From positions 17,518,001 to 17,582,000 of the forward strand of contig NC_135250.1 of the NCBI RefSeq assembly GCF_964204865.1: a DNA stretch of 64,000 nucleotides, in the 5' to 3' direction. The stretch comes from Styela clava (taxonomy: Eukaryota; Chordata; Ascidiacea; Stolidobranchia; Styelidae). This document shows, in pieces, positions 50,622-61,990 of the stretch. Within the stretch, counting starts at the first letter, position 1, and the number at the start of each line of letters is the position of its first letter. Below the pieces are notes generated by a model, which was not told the DNA's origin, did no database searches, and was given only the letters and a program-made list of their open reading frames with translations. A program made the translations under genes and the position numbers.

Positions 50622-51158
50622 CTTCAGCATATAATTAGCCTCCACAATAGGCTTACCATACGTAAGTCACATTACCATATTGTATGTACCATTATAGCGA
50701 ATATAATGGATATTGCTAATTCGTGGACTGTCGCAGACCTGTCTTTGTTTGAATTTTGAGAAAAATTAACTTTGTTTTCATATTTTTAATATTAAATGAG
50801 GGTAAAACTCCGAAATTAGGGTAAACTCATGAGGGTTATTGCTATATTATCTCCCCATCTTACTAACTGGAAGTTTAAAGATTTGGCACCCTCTAATATA
50901 GTGGAAATATATCGCAAAATACAATACACAATGCTAAAATTAATGATATAAGTAAAAAAACATTCACATGTATATGATCTACAATGAGACAAGACATTGA
51001 AATAAAGAATAGGTTATAGAAAGGGTAAAGGTTGTAAAGTAGAATTACAGAAAGATGGCGTCTTTTTATTTGATTTGAATGGTTAAAACATATTTTCAAT
51101 TCAATTTACTTCGCTACGCTAAAATACTTTCGCATTATCTCATTGTTACGATTTGGTC

Positions 51159-51366
51159 GACCTAGTTGGTCTATATGTGTGTCCCATGTCGGGCAGAATA
51201 AGCGCATTGCGACCTAGTTGGCCTATATATTTGTCCCATGTCGGGCAGAATAAGCGCGTTGTGACCTAGTTGGTCGATATATTTGTCCCATGTCGGGCAG
51301 AATAAGCGCGTTGTGACCTAGTTGGTCGATATATTTGTCCCATGTTGGGAAGATAAAACGCTTTTT
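51159..51366. repeat. 52-bp tandem repeat, four copies
   Basis: gacctagttgg starts at 51159, 51211, 51263 and 51315: an exact 52-base period. Each unit contains atttgtcccatgtcgggcag and aataagcgc; the fourth is degraded at its end. There is no spacer variation, so it is not a CRISPR-like array. Confidence 0.96.
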
Positions 51367-51659
51367 TAAGTTTATGCCATTTCAGGGCTTTTTTGAAAAA
51401 ATAACGCTTTAAATACAATTTTTGTTTGAACGAGCTTATTATTTCACCGTTCTATTTGACGGCATTGTAAATGAATAAAAGTATGACTCGCTCGAATCTA
51501 CTTTTAGAAAGCATTTTAATTCTAACGAAATCTATTAAACGAAAAGGGATGCTAACCACAAATTTTCAATACTACAAATCTCTTAAAAGGTATATGAAAT
51601 TAAGATATTCAAAGTATGTTACTCTTAATTAATTCATAAGAATTGAAAACCGAATGAAA

Positions 51660-53230
51660 CGTCATATCGTCAAGCTAATAACCGAATTGCGTAAGTCATT
51701 TTTGGCGGTTTTGAGCTTTTTTATAAAATAGGTATTTATGTAATGCTGCGCATCTGTCTGTTAACTCAGATTTTATTTTAGGAATTCCGAAACCCATAAA
51801 AATGGAGATTTTGTATGACATGCAAATTCATTCAATGGTTTCGTCATAATAAATTGTCATTGTTAATGCCGCCTCGTGGCCCATCGTTGTCACGCGTTTT
51901 TATTTTGAGAAAATTTGATTCTGCTTGGGACCAACGTTGTCATGCATAATCCTACGCGCACAAACGGTGTTCCCTGGGTTTCTAACTCATTACTGATTTT
52001 CTTGGGCAATAATCAATAAATTTAATTCGCGAATGTTTTATAAACTCTCCGTGATACAAGTTAAACTAGAAGTAATATATATTTTTAAAATAATGATAAG
52101 AGAATATAGAATTGAATACGAAAATTCGAGAAATTTGTTTTTACGTGTAGAAGGTAGTTGAATAGGAGAAGGCTGCTTAAATGCTCAGTTGTCCGTTCAC
52201 TCGTGCGATACCGATACCCGTCTGATCGTACCCGGTACCCAGCATACAGTCACTCATGAAACGAGTGGGAGATACGGAGAGTCTAGTAGAATATGGTGAA
52301 TCGAGGGATGGATTGAAATAAATGGTTGAGTCCGCGCGATTTATCATTCGTCTGGATCGGTACGTTACGACTGTACGCCCAGTGTACGGTATGCCATACC
52401 GTATGCACATTCCATTGAAATCAGGCCTAACCATAATCGCCTTCCAGCCTCGTAGTTTTACGATCAGACAGTAGTGGCTAGAGCCGACGAACGAGTCTAA
52501 CTAGGCTACTTCATGCACACAGTCCTTTTTGTATTAATTCAAGTCTGTGCTAGTTGAGCAGCATTCTCCAATTCAATTACCTTCTACACGTAAAAACAAA
52601 TTTCCCGAATTTTCGTACTCAATTCTATATTCTCTCTTCATTATTATAAATATATTACTTCTAGTTGAACTTGTAGCATGAAGAATTTATAGAACATTTT
52701 CGTTTTGAATTTATTGAATATCGCTCAAGAAAATCAGTAGTGAGTCAGAAACCCAGGGAACACCGTTTGTGCGCGTAGGAATATGCATGACAACGTTAGT
52801 CCCAAGCAGAAGCAAATTTTCTCAAAATAAAAGCGCGTCAACCCTTTTATTTTATTTTTATTCACGTTTTTTTTTCAATTTTTTTTATTCCGTTTTTATT
52901 TTATTTTCGTTTTAATTTTTTTTTTGCATTTTATTTTTTTTGTAATTTTTTTATATTTTTCACAACTATTTCCTTATTTTACTTTTATTTTGAGTATTTT
53001 ATTTTTTTTTTTTAATTTTTTTTTTTAATTTCACGCGTGACAACGATGGGCCACCATACATGAATGCGTCATACAAATTAACTTAAATCCGGCTACGATG
53101 AAAAAATTGAACTATGACAATTTATTGACTCTCAATGGCATAGCAATATCATTAGGAATTTTTTTACGTTTTTCTCAAAACTGCTAAAAATGACTTACGC
53201 AATTCGGTTATTAGCGTGACGATATTGTCA
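51660..53230. mobile_element. Foldback element: ~0.5-kb inverted arms around a 378-bp loop
   Basis: Left arm 51660-52178, right arm about 52557-53230 in reverse complement. Shared blocks from the outside in: taataaccgaattgcgtaag, ggcccatcgttgtcacgcgt, gttccctgggtttctaactc-like, and tttgtttttacgtgtagaag. The right arm carries an extra ~170-bp T-rich insertion (52850-53033) that the left arm lacks. Arms are roughly 85-90% alike by eye. The loop (52179-52556) is richer in G+C and holds an 85-codon frame. The transcript could form a long hairpin RNA. Confidence 0.9.
52177..52434 (-). CDS. 85-codon ORF in the foldback loop, unknown
   Basis: It starts at an ATG (52432-52434) and ends at the loop/left-arm border, so it fills most of the unpaired loop. 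The protein opens MVRPDFNGMCIRYGIPY and is Arg/Ser/Thr/Tyr-rich, without signal peptide or membrane segment. No family is recognised. It may be a captured fragment or simply the consequence of the loop's higher G+C. Confidence 0.2.
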   Translation of the reverse strand: MVRPDFNGMCIRYGIPYTGRTVVTYRSRRMINRADSTIYFNPSLDSPYSTRLSVSPTRFMSDCMLGTGYDQTGIGIARVNGQLSI

Positions 53231-53254
53231 TCGAGAGTTCCTGCGCATATTCTC

Positions 53255-53452
53255 TGCCCAAATACAATAGAAGGGATACAAGCACGCCGCCACGTGGGAA
53301 GAATAATGAAAAGATATAATTTAGCAACATACAAGTTTGTCCCCAATCAGGATCAAGCATATGAAGTGATTTTTGAAGTCCGACGGGAACCGAGTCAGTT
53401 GTTAAACCAGTATGCAGTTCGGGAACTGTTGCTGAAGGTCGTGAATTGTGGT
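53255..53452 (+). CDS. Possible unassigned exon next to the foldback element
   Basis: Open from a possible acceptor (aatacaatag) to a possible donor (ttgtg|gtaata). It reads GIQARRHVGRIMKRYNLATY, then KFVPNQDQAYEVIFEVRREP and ends near LLLKVVNC. Charge distribution and low Asn/Ile bias look coding-like, but no family is recognised and no partner exons are visible. Confidence 0.25.
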
Positions 53453-53559
53453 AATAATTTTTCTAAGTGTACAGAAAAATTTCGATTGAATTTGGCAATA
53501 GTCTGGTTTTTAGAACTCACACTTGATTTTCTCCAATTTTTTGTTTGCGAATACCGCTA

Positions 53560-54104
53560 GATAATGATATGGAGCATTTTTCCCGACGGGCGTGTTCTTG
53601 TGGTATAAATTGTAAAATCAGCAGTTGCGTATTGATCTATATCGAAACTACAAAATTGCAGACTGTAATGAATCCCAAAATAAACAAGACATTTTAGTTG
53701 AACTTGCAATTTCATAGTTCAATTGGTCTTCTTTAATATACAAAAAAGTAAATATCACAAATCGGTGAATATATTTATTCTAAATTTTGATAAGTGAAAA
53801 TATATTTCTGCATTAACTGGGGTTTTTAGCCTATATCTACATAACGCATATACGAAGGCGTTACATTTAAAAGGCTCGGAATACCTTGCGAGACGTGAGA
53901 AATGATCTCATAAAATATTGATTTCAAAGCCCAATTAACACCACGCGCTTAGTTTGCTGCTAATTTCCAATGAGTTTATTGAGACTGGGGTAGTCCTTGA
54001 GTGACATTAATCCAAGATTAAAAAAATTCAAGGGTCCCAGCGCATAATGCTTCCAACCCAAACAACTTCCTTGTGCTGAAATAAAAGTTTAGCGGCATGG
54101 CACT

Positions 54105-54143
<39 letters not shown>

Positions 54144-57100
54144 AACCACTTTTGAGTCACAAAAATACATTTCATTACATATGAAAACTGCAACTCGCAT
54201 CGAAATAAAATAGTAAACCGGCGTTGCGTTCAGATTTAATGTTTGATAAATTCCGCGCTGACGATAAACGTCCTCTGCCCGCATTTCAAACCTATTGGGC
54301 TAAGCTGGAAGAATTTTAATGATGTAAACTGCTAACATTTCTGTCTAAGTGTATATTGTAATTGACGGGGAAAATGAACGGGAATCTACTCCCGCTTCTC
54401 ATTTAATTCACGAAACATTGTAGATCGGGTGAAATATTGCGTTTAACGAAATTCACTACTCAAACAGGTTGCAAAGCTACAGTTCACGCAATTGGGTGAA
54501 AAAAAAGACTGAAGGTGCCTCTTCTATTATAAAATGAAATTAAAAGTGAGCATAGCAAAAAAAAAAGTTTCTGAATATGCGCGGATTAAACTCCATCCTT
54601 CATCAATAAATTGATGGCGATCATTCCGATTACATATAACCGTATGAGTCTCTTTCATGACCAAAACCTGGTGCCGCAAATTTGACGTATTTCTGAGATT
54701 GCTTTACGATTGGCTACCACAACTTTTCGGTACATTCAACACAGAAGCATTCTTCGGTTGTGAAAGTAACGATTTGTTGAATAATATCCCCATCATGTTT
54801 TTTGTTAAATCGTAAACATGTTGTTCATTCAATTATCACCAACCTTTGCAGACGTATTTAAGTTCCCAAGAACTTTCAATCAAACGGCGACGTTGCGTGT
54901 GACGAGCTCATCAAATATTCATACCTCGGTCCCGTTTTATATTGAATGATACTCTTGTACTTGTAATACGGGGGTATTGATCTCATTAGCTCTTATTTAA
55001 AATCGACCTTTTTGGACACAAGGGATATTATATTTAAAGTAATTCCATTAGGGTATATTTCCTGTCGGGCCAGCTTTTTCGGTGTATGCTTGAAAGAGTG
55101 ATGATTTAAAAAACAATGCTTAACGAATGCATTCGATATTTAAGGAATACCTAATGCCAGGTTACGGCCCCAAACATGGCATTTTAACGGTGTGACAACC
55201 GAAACCACGACTACACTGACAATTTGTAGGCGATCTTATGGTAATCGCCACGACACGCGCAGTCTCGAACATGAAATTAACAGGGAATAATTGGATGTGA
55301 CTGTTAATAAATTGGTCTATTGTGGGCAAGAAGTTTCCATTGGAGCACGCAAATATTCCTTCAAAATTCAATTTTGCAGCCGCGCATCGGCAAAATTCGA
55401 ACAGAGACAAAAATAAACTCGGAATTTCGAGAAAATAGTGTTGCATGTCGCTTTTCGATGGGAGGTGTGAAAAGCCGTTTATTTTTATCAATTTCAAATA
55501 TCAGCTTTTCGAATCCATCGGATGTCTAAAATGCAATACTGCTTGACCTATAAAACAAACATCCGCGAGAAATGCTTCAGTAGCAATCTGTTGACATAAG
55601 TGTGATTAAACACAGCAAAATACCCTGACTAATATCGTGTAGTATTGCAAAAAACATTGAGTAGTCGCATGAATCTGATCCACTATACTTGAAATAATTA
55701 CAATGCGTCTTGTGATACGTGTTATCTAGAGTTGACCGTTCTGTTACATATTATTCGTATTGATGACTGTTTGTATTTTGGTTGACAAAATAATAAACCC
55801 CCCTCTCTCTCTCTCTCATATACGATGCTGAATAAAATTAACAAGGAACCACTAGTACGTTCAACGTTCACAATATATTATATCGTAAGCACCACAAATA
55901 AAAAATGCAAATAATTGAGACTAATTCACAATAACAAAGTATGACCTGTAATGTAAAAGATGGGTAACTGCAACTCAAACTCGCAACATGACAAAGTATA
56001 TAGGCTGTGACAGTAATAAGTAATTATTCAATACAGTGTAAAAAATAGGAAGCACATAATAAAAAATTCAAACTTGTAATAAAAAGTTGATATTAATCTG
56101 AATTACTTATTAAAAACTTTATCTATTGGATACTGGAGACCGACAACCAAGGCGCACACAATATAAATTTTATGTGTTTTGTTGACAGAGGAAAAATGTC
56201 GTGCACTCACACCTGATTATTTTGAGGTGAAGTACTGATTTATTTTACAAAGCGTGGTTTGCCAACGCGCGCCGCGCTTTAGAGTCGTGAATCACATTAT
56301 GCCCGCCCATAAACATAGCAATGCAGAACAGTTAATGTTCAAATTGCCATATGCGCGCGGCTTATTACCACCGGGGAGCAAGTCAAGGGAAACCGTGTTT
56401 AGAATCACAGATGCAATACACTAACGATGCGGCACATATAAAGAGATCAAACGTTTGTCTTTGATTCAGGGAAGTGGATAATGGAATCTGAAATTATGAA
56501 TCACTTTCTCTTCAAGATATCATTAATTTCCATGCTCTAGCGTGGTTGGAAAATTTTTGCATTCTGTGACATTAAATGAATCTGACCAGAAAATAACTTA
56601 TAATAATGGGTAGTTAAAGCGTTTTGGTTCAATTTAAAATTCAGTCACCAACAAATTGGGCAGAACCCATATTAAATAAGAAAGTTCTGAAGCATAATGC
56701 CGGGATCAAAACAAACAACAGATAATTGGTGCTAAAACATATCATCTTTAGGCAACAGAATAAACAAACAAAACTAAAACAATCACTTTAAAAAAGAGAA
56801 TTCCGTCATTAAAAATATTGGATGTGCACTGACTGCTGTATAAATTGTCATGTTAAGTTCTGATTTTGGTGCATAGTAAGATAGTTGGAATAATAGAATA
56901 TTCAAATCATAAATAATAAACATGTCATCATTTAAAATATTTAGGCATCCGCATCATGTATAACAAAGACACAAAATTGAAGTTGAATTGTGTGGAAATG
57001 AGTACAAGAACCAGATTCTAAATAACTGCATTATTACATAATACAGGTAGATAAATTTGAAACAAAACAGAACTTTCCAATGAGTCTAATTATTAGGACA

Positions 57101-58265
57101 AGAATTATGCATTTCAAAAAAATCTCATTTGTGTATTTAATCAGCACACTGTGACAGATTATGTCCAAGTAAAATTTTCAAAATGTTCTGGTGCTATTCT
57201 TTGAAGAATTATACAAAACTAGTAGGAAGGATACTGGTGTGTGTGAGAGAATGTGTAAACTTTCAATTTGCAAAAATATAGTATCTAAATGAATATAAAA
57301 CAGATAATGTGGAAATATTTTGCAACTTCTATCAGGACATTTTTAATACTTTTAATTTATATTATTAAATTGATGCATCATGGCAAGTGACAGCAAGTTG
57401 ACATAATAAAGTATGACCATGTATGTTACAGCCACAAGAAAGGATAAATAAACAATTTCATTATTTCAAGGTAAGAAAATAAAAGAGATGTGGAACAAAA
57501 ATTGAAGAAAACTGGCAAGATTTAAAAAAGTCCTTAAAATTTTGAAAATTCATCTTACACAGAATAGTAAAGGGTGATCATCATGGTGAAATTTAACAGA
57601 CGAATAACATGGTTGGCTCTAATATTTTGATTTTAAAAGACTATTTTGGATGCATTGGTAAACCCAGCTGTAAACAATTTTCAGCAGATATACTCACCAA
57701 AAATATTTGCGATATCACTGTACTATGTGATACTAAAACATACAGAATTGAATACATGCACTGGTGAGAGGAAAATTGTCAAGTCAGAAGAACATCTTGG
57801 CTGTTATTGTTTTATTTTACAAAATAAGTTAAATTGATACCTATCTATGATTGAAAAGGTTGAAAGACACAAAAAGTTCATACCCCTCAAAAAAGATCTT
57901 GCCAAACTGAGTGAGACAATAATCAGAATCGAGCTACAGTGGTGTCTGGGTTGTACAGTATGCTCTGTAATCTAATGACTGTAAGAGTGGCTAGTAAAAA
58001 TAATAGATGAATATCTATGTTCAAAGGAGGATTATCAGAGAAATAGTACAGTGACAATTTCTATTCTATGTAAGTTTTTCACATAATGATTCCATGAAAC
58101 ACCTTAAAAAACAAAGTGCAAAGCTTGAAATTAATTGTGGTCTTGGAAGCAATACCATAATCTCATAATCGGAAATTTTACAAAACATTCATTCATTTAC
58201 TGAAAACACATTTTTATGAATACCCTATCAAATAAAGAGTACTACTGATAAACTAATGTAGGTTT
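53560..58265. other. Intergenic, including the probable GPR155 3' UTR
   Basis: No gene recognised. It holds a (TA)n run at 54107-54140 and a (CT)n run near 55802-55820. On the minus strand an AATAAA lies near 57815, about 450 nt after the GPR155 stop, a plausible polyadenylation signal. A G+C-rich spot with gcgcgccgcgc stands near 56257. Confidence 0.5.
54107..54140. repeat. (TA)n microsatellite
   Basis: A perfect run of at least 16 TA dinucleotides. Shorter TA runs lie near 24497, 26140 and 41820. Confidence 0.95.
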
Positions 58266-61139
58266 TCAAAAGGATGAGTCTGAATGATTACCTGATCTAT
58301 TGTTCCATGATTTCACCCTTAACTTTTTTGTGAGTAATGTCTTCTGTTTTTTTGGGCGTCTCACATGCAGTGATGAAGTACTTTCATATGTATCTCCTGT
58401 TGCCGATGAATCACTTAGATTTGAATTGTTGTTAACGGATATCAATGACATATCAGTAATGGGGGAGTGAGCTATCACTGGTGGAGTTCTCCGCATGGTA
58501 TCTGGAGGAAATTGTTCAGCTTCACTTATGCTAATGAACGCTTCAAAGCTGTACCCGTGATATTGTTTCTTGAGGGGAGTAAGGATTTTAGGAGGACTCA
58601 CTATGCGTATTTGAGTAGAAGATGATGGCATTGTCGAGATTGGAGAATTCCTAACAACTGGATCAATATTTGGGCTGTTTTGTCTAGAATCCGTTTTAAC
58701 AATTCGAAAACATGCTTTGGGTTCTTCAAATTTGTACAAATAATTATGGTCATGAAAATAATGCTTTTTGTTGAAATGATATAAAACACGACCAGTCAGC
58801 AAATCTTGGCCATATATGAGAGCTTCAGAACGATCATCGACCAATCCATGAATAATAAGCCATGTACAAAGTTCAGTTCCTGTGAATACTTCACTATAAG
58901 CCAGAAGTCCTGATCGATGTTCCTTGACAATATCCATTTTGCAATCATCTAAGTGATATCTTACAAATTGTAGACATCTATGCAATGTTTCTCTATCAAC
59001 AGTTTTTAAATCTGGCAAGCTTATATCTTCAGCGCCATATCTTAACTTTCTCCAAAGTCTCACGAAAGGATCAATGATAAGATCAGAATCAAAACCAAAC
59101 ACACAAAACACAAAAAATCCTTGTCCAAAATTGAGCACACTGTCCAGGAAAGCAACTTCAAAATAGATGCCTTCTTCTTCATCTCTTACCAATCTCCACA
59201 TTACAAGACACATTCCAATAAACATTGATAATGACAAAAGAAGTAACAGAACAATATGTCGACCTTTTTGGATATCCCCAAACTTACATCTTGTATTGAA
59301 AAAACATACTTTTCCCTCATTTTCTCTTATTGAAGCATTATCATCATCAGAATATGAGATCTCAATGTCTGATTTCGGCAAAAGAGGAGACAACTGACTT
59401 TGATTATCAATGTTTTCATAGCTATTTGCTGTTTTGAACACTACGATAAGGCATATAATTGTAATAACAAAAGACAAAACTATAATCACAAAAGATGCAA
59501 TATCTTGTGACCTTCCATATGCAAAAACATTGTCATTGGTATTCATATCGGCACTCGCCATCAAACCCACAGTAGTAAAAAATGACATCACAAATGGTAG
59601 AATAATGAACCATATGCATGTGCTCCACAGCCATGTTTGACCCTTCGACAGCACTGCAACCAAAGCCAGTGCCATAGAGGCTGTTAAGAGTCTGGAACTC
59701 TTTACTCCAAAATACATCATTCCAAACAAAAATATTTGTGATGGTTTTGAGCTTTGTTCTCTACAGTAGTACCATAATATAGTACCCAGTGACGAGAAAA
59801 AAATTGCAAATAAATATGATGTTGTTATAATATGTGGAACTTTGAGAAATTTTCTTCCAATAATAAAAATTACAATGCACCAAACAGAACAAAACAGTGT
59901 GACGATACTTATGTTTCTATCAACTATTCGAACTTCGTTTTCAAAAAATTTAGCTGTCATACGACTCATTGACAATGTCCATGCACTGACATACATGATA
60001 GGAGCAGATAAAGAAGTGCAAAAAACCATTCCAGCTGCGAGACGATCTACTTCCATTCCATATCGTGAGGCATAAATAATGACGGTGGGTGCAGTTGGAA
60101 ATGTTCCATATAAATATCCAAAATCCGCCATAAGATGAACATAGTCTGTCATATTTGTTGAATTCCTAGGAATATGACCCGGTCGATAAACAGGCAAAAC
60201 ATTACTCAAAATCAAAACAAATTCTCTTATTATGATAGGAAGAATGAGTATTTTTGCAACAATCAATAAGCTAGGAATAAGAAGGTTAATTCCTTGTTGT
60301 TTACTTATTTTTCCAACCATTGTAAGTCCTAAGTAAAACAAGGCAGCACCAGAAAAAGCATTTGCTAGTGTTCCCAAAGTTAAACTGATTATGTTAGGCA
60401 GTTTTCCATTGAATATAAAGTGTCCAGCAAGGCCAATGAATACCATAAAAACCAATGGGTTTAAAAATACACCTTTAATAACGTTCAAACAGGTTTTTGC
60501 TGTGAATTTGCTTTCTTCATACACTTCCTCCTCAAACTCAGAATTGCCACCATTGACTACATCTTCATCAACAACATTTATTGATGTACCGACCTGTACA
60601 GTTTTACTTTCTTCATCGTCAGTCATCTCACTTCCATCGACCACCATATATTCCTCATCATTATTACGACATTTATCAATTTCCAACAACATAAAACCTA
60701 TTGGGTTCAATACCAGTAAGGATATGGGTGCAAGAAGATATATATATTGGAGAAACTCTGGATGACTATTTCCATATACAGCTTGGATTAAAGGATAACC
60801 TAAGGCAAAGTCATTACTTTGTGTTGTAAATATTGCATACAGTGATCCGCGAGACAATTTTCTTCTATCTTTCAGAAGAATCAGAGATGAACAGAAAACG
60901 AGCAAAAACACAATCGCTTTTCCTAAAAGCACAGCAACCATGAATGCCCAACTAACAGTGCTGAAATCCAATTCTACCATGCTTTTAAAAAGAAGAGCTG
61001 GAAGTGCAAAGGTTCCAACAAATGTTCCAAGCCCTTGACCTTGTTTTGGGGTAATAATATTCATCCTTCCTGATATATACCCAAATAGAATAATGATGAA
61101 ACATTCCACAAGAGCAGGAAATATGTCAGTGAAATCCAT
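58266..61139 (-). CDS. GPR155: GPR155/LYCHOS-like lysosomal cholesterol sensor, single exon
   Basis: A polytopic protein with the three-part architecture of GPR155: an N-terminal PIN/auxin-efflux-carrier-like transporter domain (FPALVECFIIILFGY, FALPALLFKSM, TQSNDFALGYPL, APISLLVLNPIGF, ALFYLGLTMVGK, SAPIMYVSAW), further GPCR-like membrane segments (one ends FLDSVLNFGQGFFVFCVFG), and a C-terminal DEP domain (about 720-806, TGTELCTWLIIHGLVDDRSEA). The human protein sits on lysosomes, binds cholesterol and signals to mTORC1 through GATOR1; this role is carried over by homology. The start is the ATG at 61137-61139 (MDFTDIFPALVECF); further upstream the frame has only TTG and then an in-frame TAA. 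957 residues, longer than human (870), with an extra ~150-residue Ser/Pro-rich, basic tail. A single uninterrupted exon, whereas the vertebrate gene has many introns. Confidence 0.95.
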   Translation of the reverse strand: MDFTDIFPALVECFIIILFGYISGRMNIITPKQGQGLGTFVGTFALPALLFKSMVELDFSTVSWAFMVAVLLGKAIVFLLVFCSSLILLKDRRKLSRGSLYAIFTTQSNDFALGYPLIQAVYGNSHPEFLQYIYLLAPISLLVLNPIGFMLLEIDKCRNNDEEYMVVDGSEMTDDEESKTVQVGTSINVVDEDVVNGGNSEFEEEVYEESKFTAKTCLNVIKGVFLNPLVFMVFIGLAGHFIFNGKLPNIISLTLGTLANAFSGAALFYLGLTMVGKISKQQGINLLIPSLLIVAKILILPIIIREFVLILSNVLPVYRPGHIPRNSTNMTDYVHLMADFGYLYGTFPTAPTVIIYASRYGMEVDRLAAGMVFCTSLSAPIMYVSAWTLSMSRMTAKFFENEVRIVDRNISIVTLFCSVWCIVIFIIGRKFLKVPHIITTSYLFAIFFSSLGTILWYYCREQSSKPSQIFLFGMMYFGVKSSRLLTASMALALVAVLSKGQTWLWSTCIWFIILPFVMSFFTTVGLMASADMNTNDNVFAYGRSQDIASFVIIVLSFVITIICLIVVFKTANSYENIDNQSQLSPLLPKSDIEISYSDDDNASIRENEGKVCFFNTRCKFGDIQKGRHIVLLLLLSLSMFIGMCLVMWRLVRDEEEGIYFEVAFLDSVLNFGQGFFVFCVFGFDSDLIIDPFVRLWRKLRYGAEDISLPDLKTVDRETLHRCLQFVRYHLDDCKMDIVKEHRSGLLAYSEVFTGTELCTWLIIHGLVDDRSEALIYGQDLLTGRVLYHFNKKHYFHDHNYLYKFEEPKACFRIVKTDSRQNSPNIDPVVRNSPISTMPSSSTQIRIVSPPKILTPLKKQYHGYSFEAFISISEAEQFPPDTMRRTPPVIAHSPITDMSLISVNNNSNLSDSSATGDTYESTSSLHVRRPKKQKTLLTKKLRVKSWNNRSGNHSDSSF

Positions 61140-61469
61140 AGCTTTGTCTTTTAAACTATTGCTTTGTGTATGTACAAGCAAAAATTACACACCAACAAGC
61201 AATAGATTGTTTCTTTCAAACTTTCGGAGACATTATTGCTTCATTTTATATTATGTTAATATAATACTGTACATAAGCATAGCTGTATAAATGAGCATTG
61301 ATATGTTGTTGTTATTCCCTTATTTATTTATTTTTCAAATGTTCCACAAGTATTCAAGAGTTTTGTAAAAAAATAAGTAAATGAAGACAATAATCATGAA
61401 TAAATAATTACAAACATAAATATATAATGAACGAGGATTTCAGTTATTCCATATGTATATCCAGTATTT

Positions 61470-61641
61470 TCAAGTATTCCATAGTGTTCTATTGTTGATT
61501 ACAGATGTATTTTTCACCATACAGTCCACCATGCAGATCTGGCAACATTGTCTTGTTTCAGAGAAACCCATTTTACAGATGATTAGACGCCCCCTCCTTT
61601 GGGGAACATCTAGACATGGTTGTCCATCAATATCGGTAAAA
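61470..61641 (-). CDS. Possible Cys-rich terminal exon in the inverted duplication
   Basis: After an acceptor-like tract (cttcaatttactgtag) the minus strand reads FTDIDGQPCLDVPQRRGR, then LIICKMGFSETRQCCQICM, and stops at 61470. The C-x9-C-C-x2-C spacing recalls the PLAC domain at the end of some ADAMTS/papilin proteins, but the match is loose. A second copy at 63440-63530 on the plus strand keeps GRLIICKMGFSETGQC but has a one-base frameshift upstream and lacks the acceptor AG. Confidence 0.25.
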
Positions 61642-61990
61642 CTACAGTAAATTGAAGTTGGCAAAAAAGTACAAACAAGCACAATCTAAAAACGTCATCA
61701 TTGAATTCCTCGGGAAAAAATAATTCGATTTACCAAAGGGAAAAATTTTCTACCGTGGCATTCGAGAACAAAAAACAACAAGTTTGGTCAGGTGACGGCT
61801 GCGATTAATTTAGATTATTATCGAGACAAGCATGGCGCGATATGACACATCTGCCTTTGTGCCAGATGACCCTCGTTTGTGAGACACATGGACACATGTT
61901 TGTTTTATTGAACCAAATGACGGGACATTCTTGGAATTCGGATAGTCAGATAGTGTGCCGTACTGCCATAGTTATCAGTGAATACAAATC
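61500..61990 (+). repeat. Left arm of a ~450-bp inverted duplication
   Basis: Block A (61545-61720) and block B (61870-61975) recur in reverse complement at 63370-63530 and 63195-63290. Shared strings include cagagaaacccattttacag, gtttgtgagacacat, tgtttgttttattga and aacgtcatcattga. Arm-to-arm identity is perhaps 75-85% by eye. The spacer is about 1.2 kb. Confidence 0.88.

Larger units (their letters stand above)
49317..50702. repeat. Tandem duplication of a ~312-bp unit, second copy split by a hAT
   Basis: Unit 1 (about 49317-49628) and unit 2 (about 49629-50702) both run from ttgtttaaacttgg through gtgggcaggatagc, cagaggagatatatagcgaa and the SINE body to catacgtaagtcacattacc and gtaccattatagcg. 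Unit 2 is interrupted after cctttagca by the hAT at 49863-50621; unit 1 keeps the uninterrupted cctttagcatataattag. Confidence 0.92.

Noticed and set aside
51159..51366. CRISPR-like array
   Set aside because: The whole 52-bp unit repeats with no unique spacers, and the genome is eukaryotic.
55162..55529. Overlapping frames on both strands near 55.3 kb
   Set aside because: The two frames shadow each other and neither has a recognisable motif or a start context.
61140..61181. Upstream start for GPR155 adding 14 residues
   Set aside because: The codon there is TTG, not ATG, and an in-frame TAA lies just before it; the ATG at 61137-61139 is the first usable start.
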